NCBI RefSeq assembly: GCF_046297595.1
Contig: NZ_JBKBHT010000003.1
Location: 62,001 to 126,000 of the forward strand
Length of the DNA stretch: 64,000 nucleotides
Reading direction: 5' to 3'
Origin: Ferrovibrio sp046297595
GTDB taxonomy: Bacteria; Pseudomonadota; Alphaproteobacteria; Ferrovibrionales; Ferrovibrionaceae
Shown piece by piece: positions 28,894 through 36,236 of the stretch. Positions within the stretch are counted from its first letter, which is position 1; each line of letters opens with the position of its first letter. Under the pieces are notes generated by a model. It had not been told where the DNA came from. It searched no databases and saw only the letters and a list, made by a program, of their open reading frames with translations. The position numbers and the translations under genes are program-made.

Positions 28894-29005
28894 GCGTCAT
28901 CCCGGGCGGAGCGTCAGCGAAGACCCGGGAACCCATTTTCAAGCTGATCCAAAATGGGATCCTGGCTCGCGCGACACAAACAGTGTCGCTTGGCCAGGAT
29001 GACGC
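28894..29005. repeat. Intergenic mosaic repeat with terminal inverted ends and internal hairpins
   Basis: The element starts GCGTCATCC (28894-28902) and ends with the reverse complement GGATGACGC (28997-29005). Inside are two further inverted repeats: CCCATTTT/AAAATGGG (28932-28939 and 28951-28958) and GCGACAC/GTGTCGC (28971-28977 and 28983-28989), plus two CCCGGG blocks. The form resembles the short palindromic repeats scattered between genes in many alphaproteobacteria; only one copy is in this window. Confidence 0.6.
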
Positions 29006-29007
29006 AT

Positions 29008-29040
29008 AAAAAAAGCCCGGCATCGCTGCCGGGCTTTTTT
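29008..29040. terminator. Bidirectional intrinsic terminator between hydrolase and ftsK
   Basis: AGCCCGGCA and TGCCGGGCT form a perfect stem around loop TCGC, flanked by seven A on the left and six T on the right. It can end transcription of the plus-strand hydrolase and of minus-strand ftsK. Confidence 0.9.
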
Positions 29041-29061
29041 ATGACTGTATGCAGGTAGCGG

Positions 29062-31572
29062 TTATTCCGCCGCCTCGATGTTGCGGGCCAGCACCTCACG
29101 TTTGCCGACATGGTTGGCGGGGCCGACCACGCCTTCCTTCTCCATGCGCTCCATGATGCGGGCGGCACGGTTGTAGCCGATCTGCAGATGGCGCTGGATG
29201 AACGACGTGCTGGCCTTGCGCTCGCGGCAGACCAGGGCCACGGCCTGATCGTAGAGCGTGTCTTCCTCGCCGCCCTCGCCGCCCGAGCCCGGCATACCGA
29301 ACTTGCCGCCGTCGGGATCGCTGGTCACCGCCTCGACATAGACCGGCTCGGCCTGGTCCTTCAGCATCTTCACCACGCGCTCGACCTCTTCATCCGAAAC
29401 GAAGGGGCCATGGACGCGGCTGATGCGGCCGGCGCCGGGCATGAACAGCATGTCGCCCATGCCCAGCAGCTGCTCGGCGCCCTGCTCGCCCAGGATGGTG
29501 CGGCTGTCGATCTTCGACGTCACCTGGAAGGAGATGCGGGTCGGGAAATTGGCCTTGATCGTGCCGGTGATCACGTCGACCGACGGGCGCTGCGTGGCCA
29601 TGATCAGATGGATGCCGGCGGCGCGTGCCATCTGGGCCAGACGCTGGATCGCCGCCTCAATGTCCTTGCCGGCCACCAGCATCAGGTCGGCCAGCTCGTC
29701 CACGATCACCACGATGAAGGGCAGCGGATTGAGGTCGATCGGGCGTTCCTCATAGACCGGCTTGCCGGCCTCGTCGAAGCCAGTCTGCACCGTGCGGCCG
29801 AGCTTCTCGTCCTTGGCGCGGGCCTGGGCGAGGCGCTCGTTGTAGCTGGCGATGTTGCGCACGCCGAGTTCCGACATCTTGCGATAGCGGTCCTCCATCT
29901 CGCGCACGGTCCATTTCAGCGCCACCACCGCCTTGCCCGGCTCGGTCACCACCGGCGCCAGCAGGTGCGGGATGCCGTCATAGACGGAAAGCTCCAGCAT
30001 CTTCGGGTCGACCATGATGAAGCGGCACTGGTCGGGCGTGAGCTTGTAGAGCAGCGACAGGATCATGGTGTTGATCGCCACCGACTTGCCCGAACCGGTG
30101 GTGCCGGCCACCAGCAGATGCGGCATCTTGGCTAGGTCGGCGATGATCGCCGAGCCGCCGATATCCTTGCCCAGCGCCAGCGCCAGCTTGCTGCTGGGCG
30201 ATTCAAACTCGGCCGAGGCCAGCAGTTCGCGCAGGTATACCGTCTCGCGCTTGGCATTCGGCAGCTCGATGCCGATGGCATTGCGGCCGGGGATCACGGC
30301 GACGCGGGCCGACAGCGCGCTCATCGAGCGGGCGATGTCGTCCGACAGGCCGATCACGCGGCTGGACTTGGTGCCGGGCGCCGGTTCGAGTTCATACAGC
30401 GTCACCACCGGACCGGGGCGCACCTTGGTGATCTCGCCCTGCACGCCGAATTCGTTCAGCACGGATTCGAGCATGCGCGCATTCTGTTCCAGCGCGTCCT
30501 CGTTGATCTTCTCGCGCGCGCTGTCGGCCGGCGGCGGCTTCAGCAGCGAGAGTTCGGGCAATTCGAAATCGCCGGCGTCGCCGAGGTTGAGCGATGTCTG
30601 CGCCTCGCGCGCCACGCGGCTGCCGGTTTTCGGCTTCTCGATGCGACGGGTGACGCGGCCTTCATCGGCCTTCTTGGCCGTGGGCAGGCGCGGCATGTCT
30701 TCGTCATCATCAGCGTCGATCTCGTCGTCCAGATCATCCGGATCAATGTAGTCGCCATCCTCGGCGGCGGCGCGCGCCTTGGCCCGGCCGAAGCTGGGCT
30801 CGGCCTTGCGCAGCACCGGCTTGTCGTCTTCGTCACCGCGGCTGAAGAACGCCTTCAGGCGGCCGAAGAAACCGCCCACCACTTCCGGCGCTTCCTGCCC
30901 GGTGCGCATGGCCGCCTTGCCGCTTCGATAAAGGCCCTGGGCGGCCAGGCCTGTGGCCGCAGCGGCGCCAAAGCCGAGGCTGGCACCCATGCTGCGCCAT
31001 TCGCTGGAGCTTAAACCCGAGGCGAAATAGAAGCAGAGCACGGCAAAAGCAAAACACAGGATGCCCGGCAGCACGGCCGACATCGGCAGACCGAAGGAAA
31101 CGCCCAGCGGCACGAGCTGGTGATAGAGGATGTAGTCGCCCACCACGCCACCCAGGCCGGCGCGCAGGCTCCAGGTGGCCGGCACTGGCAGGGCGGCGGC
31201 GAAGCAGGCAAACAGAACCAGCGTGAGCGGCACCAGCGCCACATTCAGCCACCAGCGCGGCAAACCGCGATGCGACACCACGCGAAAACCCCAGGAGGCC
31301 AGCAGCAGCACGAACAGCCAGGCCGACAGGCCAAGGGTCTGCAGCAGCACATCCGAGACATAGGCGCCGGGCAGGCCGAGCCAGTTCTTCGGCGCCAGCG
31401 GCGTGGCGTGATTGAAATTCGGGTCGGCGGGATCGAAGGTGGCCAGTGCCAGCGCCAGCAGGAAGCCGATCCCCAGTATCAGGACGCCGCCGCCCTCCCG
31501 CGCCCGCAGGCGCAGGAATTCGTCGAAACCTTCCGGAAAGAAAGACCGCTTCTTCTTCGACCTGGCAGCCAT
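29062..31572 (-). CDS. ftsK: DNA translocase FtsK
   Basis: An 836-residue septal DNA pump that clears the chromosome from the division site and activates XerCD. The N-terminal part has about four membrane segments (within residues 25-200). A highly acidic linker (DDLDDEIDADDDED) follows, then the RecA-like motor with Walker A GTTGSGKS near residue 490 and Walker B FIVVIVDELADLM. The C-terminal gamma winged-helix domain that reads KOPS is present (SFIQRHLQIGYNRAARIMERME). It lies 93 bases downstream of the aminotransferase gene on the same strand. XerC, its functional partner, is encoded earlier in the window. Confidence 0.97.
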   Translation of the reverse strand: MAARSKKKRSFFPEGFDEFLRLRAREGGGVLILGIGFLLALALATFDPADPNFNHATPLAPKNWLGLPGAYVSDVLLQTLGLSAWLFVLLLASWGFRVVSHRGLPRWWLNVALVPLTLVLFACFAAALPVPATWSLRAGLGGVVGDYILYHQLVPLGVSFGLPMSAVLPGILCFAFAVLCFYFASGLSSSEWRSMGASLGFGAAAATGLAAQGLYRSGKAAMRTGQEAPEVVGGFFGRLKAFFSRGDEDDKPVLRKAEPSFGRAKARAAAEDGDYIDPDDLDDEIDADDDEDMPRLPTAKKADEGRVTRRIEKPKTGSRVAREAQTSLNLGDAGDFELPELSLLKPPPADSAREKINEDALEQNARMLESVLNEFGVQGEITKVRPGPVVTLYELEPAPGTKSSRVIGLSDDIARSMSALSARVAVIPGRNAIGIELPNAKRETVYLRELLASAEFESPSSKLALALGKDIGGSAIIADLAKMPHLLVAGTTGSGKSVAINTMILSLLYKLTPDQCRFIMVDPKMLELSVYDGIPHLLAPVVTEPGKAVVALKWTVREMEDRYRKMSELGVRNIASYNERLAQARAKDEKLGRTVQTGFDEAGKPVYEERPIDLNPLPFIVVIVDELADLMLVAGKDIEAAIQRLAQMARAAGIHLIMATQRPSVDVITGTIKANFPTRISFQVTSKIDSRTILGEQGAEQLLGMGDMLFMPGAGRISRVHGPFVSDEEVERVVKMLKDQAEPVYVEAVTSDPDGGKFGMPGSGGEGGEEDTLYDQAVALVCRERKASTSFIQRHLQIGYNRAARIMERMEKEGVVGPANHVGKREVLARNIEAAE

Positions 31573-31665
31573 ACCGTTCCTCGCACTCTGAAATCACGCG
31601 ACCCGTTAACCATGCCGGCAGGAAAAACGCTGCCGGTTCGGGCCGATTCGCCCCAGCCTGAGGAT

Positions 31666-32886
31666 TTAACCCCCCAGAAAGTTACCGATTCGTTGAAGCG
31701 CGCTGCGGGTGGTTTCCAGATCGGCCACCAGGGCGATCCTCAGGAACGATTTTCCGGCCTTTTCTCCGCCGTTTTCCGGGCGGGTCAGGTAATTGCCCGG
31801 CAGGGTGCGGATGCCGGCCTCGCGCCACAGTTTCAGCGCCATGGCCTCAGGGTCGCCCACATCGAGCCAGAGATAGAAGCCGCCGGCCGGGCGGAAAAAG
31901 CCGAAACGGTTGCCCAGCACATTCTGCGCCATGTCGAATTTCTGGCGATACAGCGCCCGGTTCTGCTCGACATGCACCTCGTCGCGCCACAAGGCGGCTG
32001 AGGCGGCCGCCACCGGCATCATCATGCCAGTGCAGCCGTAGTTGCGCAGCTTGATGAAGGCCTTGGTGATTTCGGCGTCGCCGGTGCAGAAACCCGACCG
32101 CAGGCCCGGCGCGCTCGAGCGCTTGGACAGCGAATGGAAGACGACCACGCTCTTCAGGGCATCGGGGCCGATCCTGTCGCCGGCCAGATGCAGGGCAGCA
32201 TCAAGTCCGCCGGGCGGCGGCACCTGGTCGTAGATTTCGGCATAACATTCGTCGAAGGCGACGACGAAATCGTGCCTGCGCGACAGTTCGATCAGGTTCG
32301 CCAGATACTCCACACTGGCCACCGCGCCCTGCGGATTGGCTGGCGAGCAGATATAGACCAGCGCGGTGCGATCCAGCGTATCGACATCCAGCGTGCCGAA
32401 ATCGGGCAGGAAACCGTTCTCGGCCAAAGCCGGCATGAAATAGGGCTCGGCCCCGGCCGCGACCGCCGCGCCGACATAGGTCTGGTAGAAGGGATTGGGC
32501 ATCAGCACCACGGGGCGCTCGCCCTTTTTGCCCTTCTTCTCCGGCACCACCACGCCGGCGATCATGTACAGCCCCTCGCGCGTGCCGGTCAGCGCCACGA
32601 TCTGGGTCTCTGGGTCGATCAGGTTTGCCGGCAGGTTGTAGCGCCGCGTGATCCAGGCGGCGCAGGCGGCGCGGAAATCCGGTGTGCCGTTCAGGGTGGG
32701 ATAGCGGTTCAGTACGCTCAGGTCCGCCGTCATCTGCTCGATCACCATGGACGGCAGCGGATGCTGCGGCTCGCCGATCGACAGGTTGATCGGTGTCATC
32801 CCGGCCGGCAGCGGCTCGGCATCCAGCAGGGTGCGCAGGCGGGCGAAGGGATAGTCGCTGAGGGCATCGATACGGGGATTGAGCAT
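31666..32886 (-). CDS. PLP-dependent aminotransferase, class I/II (DapC-like)
   Basis: A 406-residue fold-type I aminotransferase. The family-typical start (MLNPRIDALSDYPFARLRTLLD) and INLSIGEPQHPLP match alphaproteobacterial proteins annotated as succinyldiaminopimelate transaminase. The cofactor lysine lies in FHSLSKRSSAPGLRSG and the phosphate-binding Arg is close by. Substrate may be N-succinyl-LL-2-amino-6-oxopimelate (lysine and cell-wall synthesis), but aromatic or branched amino acids are not excluded. ATG 32886 is chosen; GTG 32895 is in frame. The gene precedes ftsK, a pairing often seen in the class. Confidence 0.88.
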   Translation of the reverse strand: MLNPRIDALSDYPFARLRTLLDAEPLPAGMTPINLSIGEPQHPLPSMVIEQMTADLSVLNRYPTLNGTPDFRAACAAWITRRYNLPANLIDPETQIVALTGTREGLYMIAGVVVPEKKGKKGERPVVLMPNPFYQTYVGAAVAAGAEPYFMPALAENGFLPDFGTLDVDTLDRTALVYICSPANPQGAVASVEYLANLIELSRRHDFVVAFDECYAEIYDQVPPPGGLDAALHLAGDRIGPDALKSVVVFHSLSKRSSAPGLRSGFCTGDAEITKAFIKLRNYGCTGMMMPVAAASAALWRDEVHVEQNRALYRQKFDMAQNVLGNRFGFFRPAGGFYLWLDVGDPEAMALKLWREAGIRTLPGNYLTRPENGGEKAGKSFLRIALVADLETTRSALQRIGNFLGG

Positions 32887-33258
32887 GCGAATCACGATAA
32901 AAATGTTGCCGCGTCGATAGCGGCGAATCGGGCCGGAAAACGGGTTGCGGGCAATCTACGGGTCCGGCTGCCGGGCGGCAAGGCCGCAGGGGGAGGCCGC
33001 CCGGCAGCCGGTTCCTACGTGGCTGAAACCTTCGATATCGCGCCATGGGAGTATCCGGCCAGCCGATGCAAGCCGTAGGCATGACCCGGTTCCGCAATCT
33101 TCCGGCAACCGCCGATTCGGCCGCAAATAGCATTGGTCATTAATCGTGGCGGTTGCTAGACACTCCCCTGGCGCCGCATGGCATGCGGCCGGGGGACAAG
33201 CATCGACAAGAAGGGGGAGTCGCGGGTCGCATCCGATGGCGGCCTGCCGTCATGCACG
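32887..33258. other. Divergent intergenic region with a strong 16-bp hairpin
   Basis: No convincing gene is seen in these 372 bases. CCGGCTGCCGGGCGGC (32964-32979) and its perfect reverse complement (32996-33011) are separated by 16 bases and would form a very stable hairpin. Neither side has a T-run typical of terminators. Further on, TTGGTC (33133-33138) and TAGACA (33157-33162), 18 bases apart, are a possible promoter for the plus-strand operon. The short open frames here lack ribosome sites and family similarity. Confidence 0.5.
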
Positions 33259-34074
33259 ATGACTCAGACCGAGAAATTCCATTCCCAGCCATGGCCGGTG
33301 GTCCGCAACGCCGTACTCACCACGCTCAGCCTGCATCGCCGCCATACCGTCTACGGCTTCATCGAAGTCGACGTCACCCGGGCCATGGCCTTGATCGCGC
33401 AGTATCGTCGCGAGTTGCGGGTGCCCGTGACGCTGCATGCCTTCGTCGCCTACTGCCTGACCCAAGCGGTGCAGAAACATCCGATGATGCACACCTTCCG
33501 CCATGGCAAGTCGCTGGTCCGTTTCGACGACATCGACATCGCCACGGCCATCGATCGGCGCATGCCCGACGGGCACCGCATGGCCGTGGGCTATACCTTC
33601 CGCGCCGCGCAGGCGAAATCGCTGGCCGCGATCAACTGGGAACTGCGCGCCGCCACCAATACCGACCTGTCGCAGGATCCGCTGGTGAAGCTGCGCCGCC
33701 GCTTCGCCCGCCTGCCCTGGATCCTGCGCAGCCTGTTCGCTTGGCGCATGCGCAACAACCCGCATCTCCTCAAGCGCATCAACGGCACCGTTGGCCTGAC
33801 CAACCTGCAGAGTCCCGGCGTGCCCGGCACTTTCTGGGCCTTGCCGCCCAATGTCTTCACCTGCACGGTGGCAATTGGCGGCGTCGCCGAACGCGAGGGA
33901 CGCAAGATGCTCTGTCTGGCGGCCGGCGTGGACCATGCCATCACCGACGGCCTGACCCTGTCGCGTTTCACCGCCAGCTTCGGCGGGCTGTTGCAGAGCG
34001 CCGCCGGACTGGACGATGCCTTCGTTGAGGAAACCCGTCGGCTGCGCGATGCTGAGCGCGAGGCCGGCCAATGA
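33259..34074 (+). CDS. Stand-alone CAT-fold acyltransferase (2-oxoacid dehydrogenase E2 catalytic-domain family)
   Basis: A 271-residue protein that matches only the catalytic domain of E2 acyltransferases. The catalytic motif HxxxDG is present as His226 and Asp230 (VDHAITDG), and the preceding GTVGLTNLQSPGVPGTFWALPP region fits the same fold. There is no lipoyl domain, linker or E3-binding domain, so it cannot be a normal complex subunit; it more likely transfers an acyl group from CoA to a small molecule. ATG 33259 is chosen over an in-frame 33178. It is the first gene of an operon with P450 and a GNAT-like protein, coupled by an ATGA overlap. Acceptor unknown. Confidence 0.82.
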   Translation: MTQTEKFHSQPWPVVRNAVLTTLSLHRRHTVYGFIEVDVTRAMALIAQYRRELRVPVTLHAFVAYCLTQAVQKHPMMHTFRHGKSLVRFDDIDIATAIDRRMPDGHRMAVGYTFRAAQAKSLAAINWELRAATNTDLSQDPLVKLRRRFARLPWILRSLFAWRMRNNPHLLKRINGTVGLTNLQSPGVPGTFWALPPNVFTCTVAIGGVAEREGRKMLCLAAGVDHAITDGLTLSRFTASFGGLLQSAAGLDDAFVEETRRLRDAEREAGQ

Positions 34075-35432
34075 ACCCCGCCGGTGCCAGCGGCGAGGCC
34101 CTCACCGACTTTCCGCAGGCGCGCGGCCACTGGCTGCTCGGCCATGCGGCACAGATGATGTCCGCCACCCATCTGGTGCCGGCGGAGGTGGCCGCCAGTC
34201 ATGGCGGCGCGGCATGGTTCCGCGTCCTGCACAAGCGCTTCCTCGCCGTTTCCGACCCCGAACTGGTGCGACAGGTTCTGGTGACGCGGCAGGAGAAATA
34301 CGAACGCAGTTTCCATTATCGCAACATGCAGGCCGTGGTCGGCCAGGGCCTGCTCTCCACCGACGGTCCCTTCTGGCTGAAGCGGCGGCGCCAGATCCTG
34401 CCCGCCTTCCGCCTCGACGGGCTGCAGCGCATGGCACCAGCAGCACAGGCCGCAACCAGGGCCATGCTGGATCACTGGGAAACCGAATGTCGCGCCGGCC
34501 GGCCCATCCAGGCCATCTCTGAAACCCAGCATCTGTCGCTCTCGGTGATCGGCCGGGCGTTGCTGTCCGCCGATATCGACCGCAACAGCTCTGCGCGGTT
34601 CGGCGCTATCGTTCGAGACGGGCTGTATTGGCTGCGTCGCCGCAACACCTCCCTGTTCATGTCGCCGCGCTGGATGCCGACCGGGGCCAACCGGCACCTG
34701 CGCCGGACCCGGCGGTTGATGGATGACTATGTCAACGCGCATATTTCGGAACGTCATGGCTGCCCGGTGAGACACGACATCCTGGAGACCATGCGCACCG
34801 CCCGCGAACCGGATGGCAGCCTGGCCCTGGACGATGCCGCGCTATGCGATGAGAGCAAAACCCTCTTCATCGCCGGCTTCGAGACCACCGCCACATCACT
34901 GGCCTGGATGCTGTATGCGCTGGCCAGCCGACCCGAACTGGTCGAACAGATCCATGACGAATTGAGCCATGTTCTGGCCGGCAACGCCCCCGACCTGGAA
35001 AGCATGAAACGCCTGCCATTGACCCAGGCGACGATCAACGAAACCATGCGTTTCTATCCGTCGGTCTATCACGTCTCGCGCCGCGCCATCGAGGACGACG
35101 ACTTCAATGGCCGACAGATACCGCGCGGCAGCCTGTTGCTGCTGTCGATATTCGGCATGCATCGCGATCCCGTATTGTGGGGCGACCCAGACGTGTTTCG
35201 TCCGCAGCGGTTTATGAAGACCAGCTGGCCAAGTCAGGCCTTCATGCCGTTCATCATCGGCAAGCATGCCTGCATCGGCAATCACTTCGCAATGATCGAG
35301 ATGACGATTGCGCTGGCGATGATCTTGCAACGCTATCGTCTGGAACTGGCGGATCCGCATCCGGTCGGCATGATCGCCCGCATCACCCTGGCGCCCGACC
35401 GCGATATCAGCCTGCGACTGGTGCCGCGATGA
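34071..35432 (+). CDS. Cytochrome P450
   Basis: A 453-residue soluble P450 monooxygenase. The oxygen-activating I-helix motif is AGFETT (268-273), the ExxR pair is Glu324/Arg327 and the heme-thiolate motif is FIIGKHACIG with Cys401. The usual Arg two before the Cys is His399, a variant to note. The GLLSTDGPFWLKRRRQILPAF region is the typical C-helix area of bacterial fatty-acid or terpene-type P450s. No ferredoxin, ferredoxin reductase or fused reductase is encoded nearby, so electrons must come from partners elsewhere. It overlaps both neighbours by four bases, which makes a tight three-gene unit. Confidence 0.95.
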   Translation: MNPAGASGEALTDFPQARGHWLLGHAAQMMSATHLVPAEVAASHGGAAWFRVLHKRFLAVSDPELVRQVLVTRQEKYERSFHYRNMQAVVGQGLLSTDGPFWLKRRRQILPAFRLDGLQRMAPAAQAATRAMLDHWETECRAGRPIQAISETQHLSLSVIGRALLSADIDRNSSARFGAIVRDGLYWLRRRNTSLFMSPRWMPTGANRHLRRTRRLMDDYVNAHISERHGCPVRHDILETMRTAREPDGSLALDDAALCDESKTLFIAGFETTATSLAWMLYALASRPELVEQIHDELSHVLAGNAPDLESMKRLPLTQATINETMRFYPSVYHVSRRAIEDDDFNGRQIPRGSLLLLSIFGMHRDPVLWGDPDVFRPQRFMKTSWPSQAFMPFIIGKHACIGNHFAMIEMTIALAMILQRYRLELADPHPVGMIARITLAPDRDISLRLVPR

Positions 35433-35992
35433 GCGTTGCGAGCCGCTTCACCTTGCTCGATGCGTCGGATGCCAACGCCGTGCTTGCCTATGAAGCCTCA
35501 TTCTACAGAGCCTTCTCGGCAGTAACCGGCAACCGACTGATCCGCTGGCTGTGGCAATGGGATGATGACGCGAAACGTCTGGCGACCCGCATCCCTTACA
35601 ACGACCAGATCGTTTACCTGCAGCGCGAGGCAAATGGTGAAGTGCGCGCCGCGCTGGCGGTTAACGTTGCCCTGCGGCAATGCCAGGCCGGGGCTTTTGG
35701 ATTCGCGATGCCAGAGGATAAAGGCCTGTGCGAATTCCTGACCGTTTTCGTCAATGACGGGCACGACCTGCGCACACGATATGCGTTCTGGACGGATTGT
35801 TTCGCCGATTTGCGCAATCGCGGCCTGCTGGCCGGCTACGCCACCACCGCGCGCCGGCCATTGGGCCTGTATCGCCGTCTGGGCGCGGATGTGGTCGCCA
35901 CTGCGACAATTGAGGGCGAAGAGCGTTTTTTCCTGCGCTTCTCGCTGGACCGCGACTACATCCGTCGCCGCACGGAAGCTGCCGCAGCCTGA
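35429..35992 (+). CDS. GNAT-like protein (possible N-acyltransferase)
   Basis: A 187-residue protein that I place in the GNAT fold with reservations. The canonical acetyl-CoA loop (R/QxxGxG/A) is not clear, but the C-terminal half (FADLRNRGLLAGYATT, then RPLGLYRRLGADVVA and a final strand with RFFLRFSL) has the spacing seen in N-acyl amino acid synthase and other GNAT relatives. It starts within the P450 stop (ATGA), so it belongs to the same operon. With the CAT-fold protein there would be two acyl-transfer steps and one oxidation. Function is inferred, not shown. Confidence 0.62.
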   Translation: MSVASRFTLLDASDANAVLAYEASFYRAFSAVTGNRLIRWLWQWDDDAKRLATRIPYNDQIVYLQREANGEVRAALAVNVALRQCQAGAFGFAMPEDKGLCEFLTVFVNDGHDLRTRYAFWTDCFADLRNRGLLAGYATTARRPLGLYRRLGADVVATATIEGEERFFLRFSLDRDYIRRRTEAAAA

Positions 35993-36047
35993 GGCATGGC
36001 CCGAGACGCCGCGCGACAGCATCGCTTTTACCCGCTAGATTGCCGCC

Positions 36048-36236
36048 ATGGACAAAGCCAGCCCTTCCGCTTCGCCGGCCTGCAGCCTGGATGAGGCGCC
36101 GGATGCCTATCGCGGCTATCTCACGCCGGCTGAGATTGCAGCCGAGCTTGACCGCCTGCTGCCGCGCATCCGCGACGACAAGCTGCATGCGGCGCTGAAG
36201 GCGATCCGCGACAGCCTGGATAATCCGGAAACCTAA
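36048..36236 (+). CDS. Small hypothetical protein
   Basis: A 62-residue hydrophilic protein without membrane segment or signal. The second half (LTPAEIAAELDRLLPRIRDDKLHAALKAIRDSLD) is strongly helical. I recognise no family. It follows the GNAT-like gene by 55 bases and ends tail-to-tail with the mechanosensitive channel gene, with stop codons overlapping by four bases (CTAA, 36233-36236). Codon use looks coding, but the evidence is modest. Confidence 0.5.
   Translation: MDKASPSASPACSLDEAPDAYRGYLTPAEIAAELDRLLPRIRDDKLHAALKAIRDSLDNPET

Noticed and set aside
32945..33130. 61-codon plus-strand frame in the divergent gap
   Set aside because: It has no ribosome site, runs through the 16-bp hairpin and has Arg/Pro-rich shadow composition.
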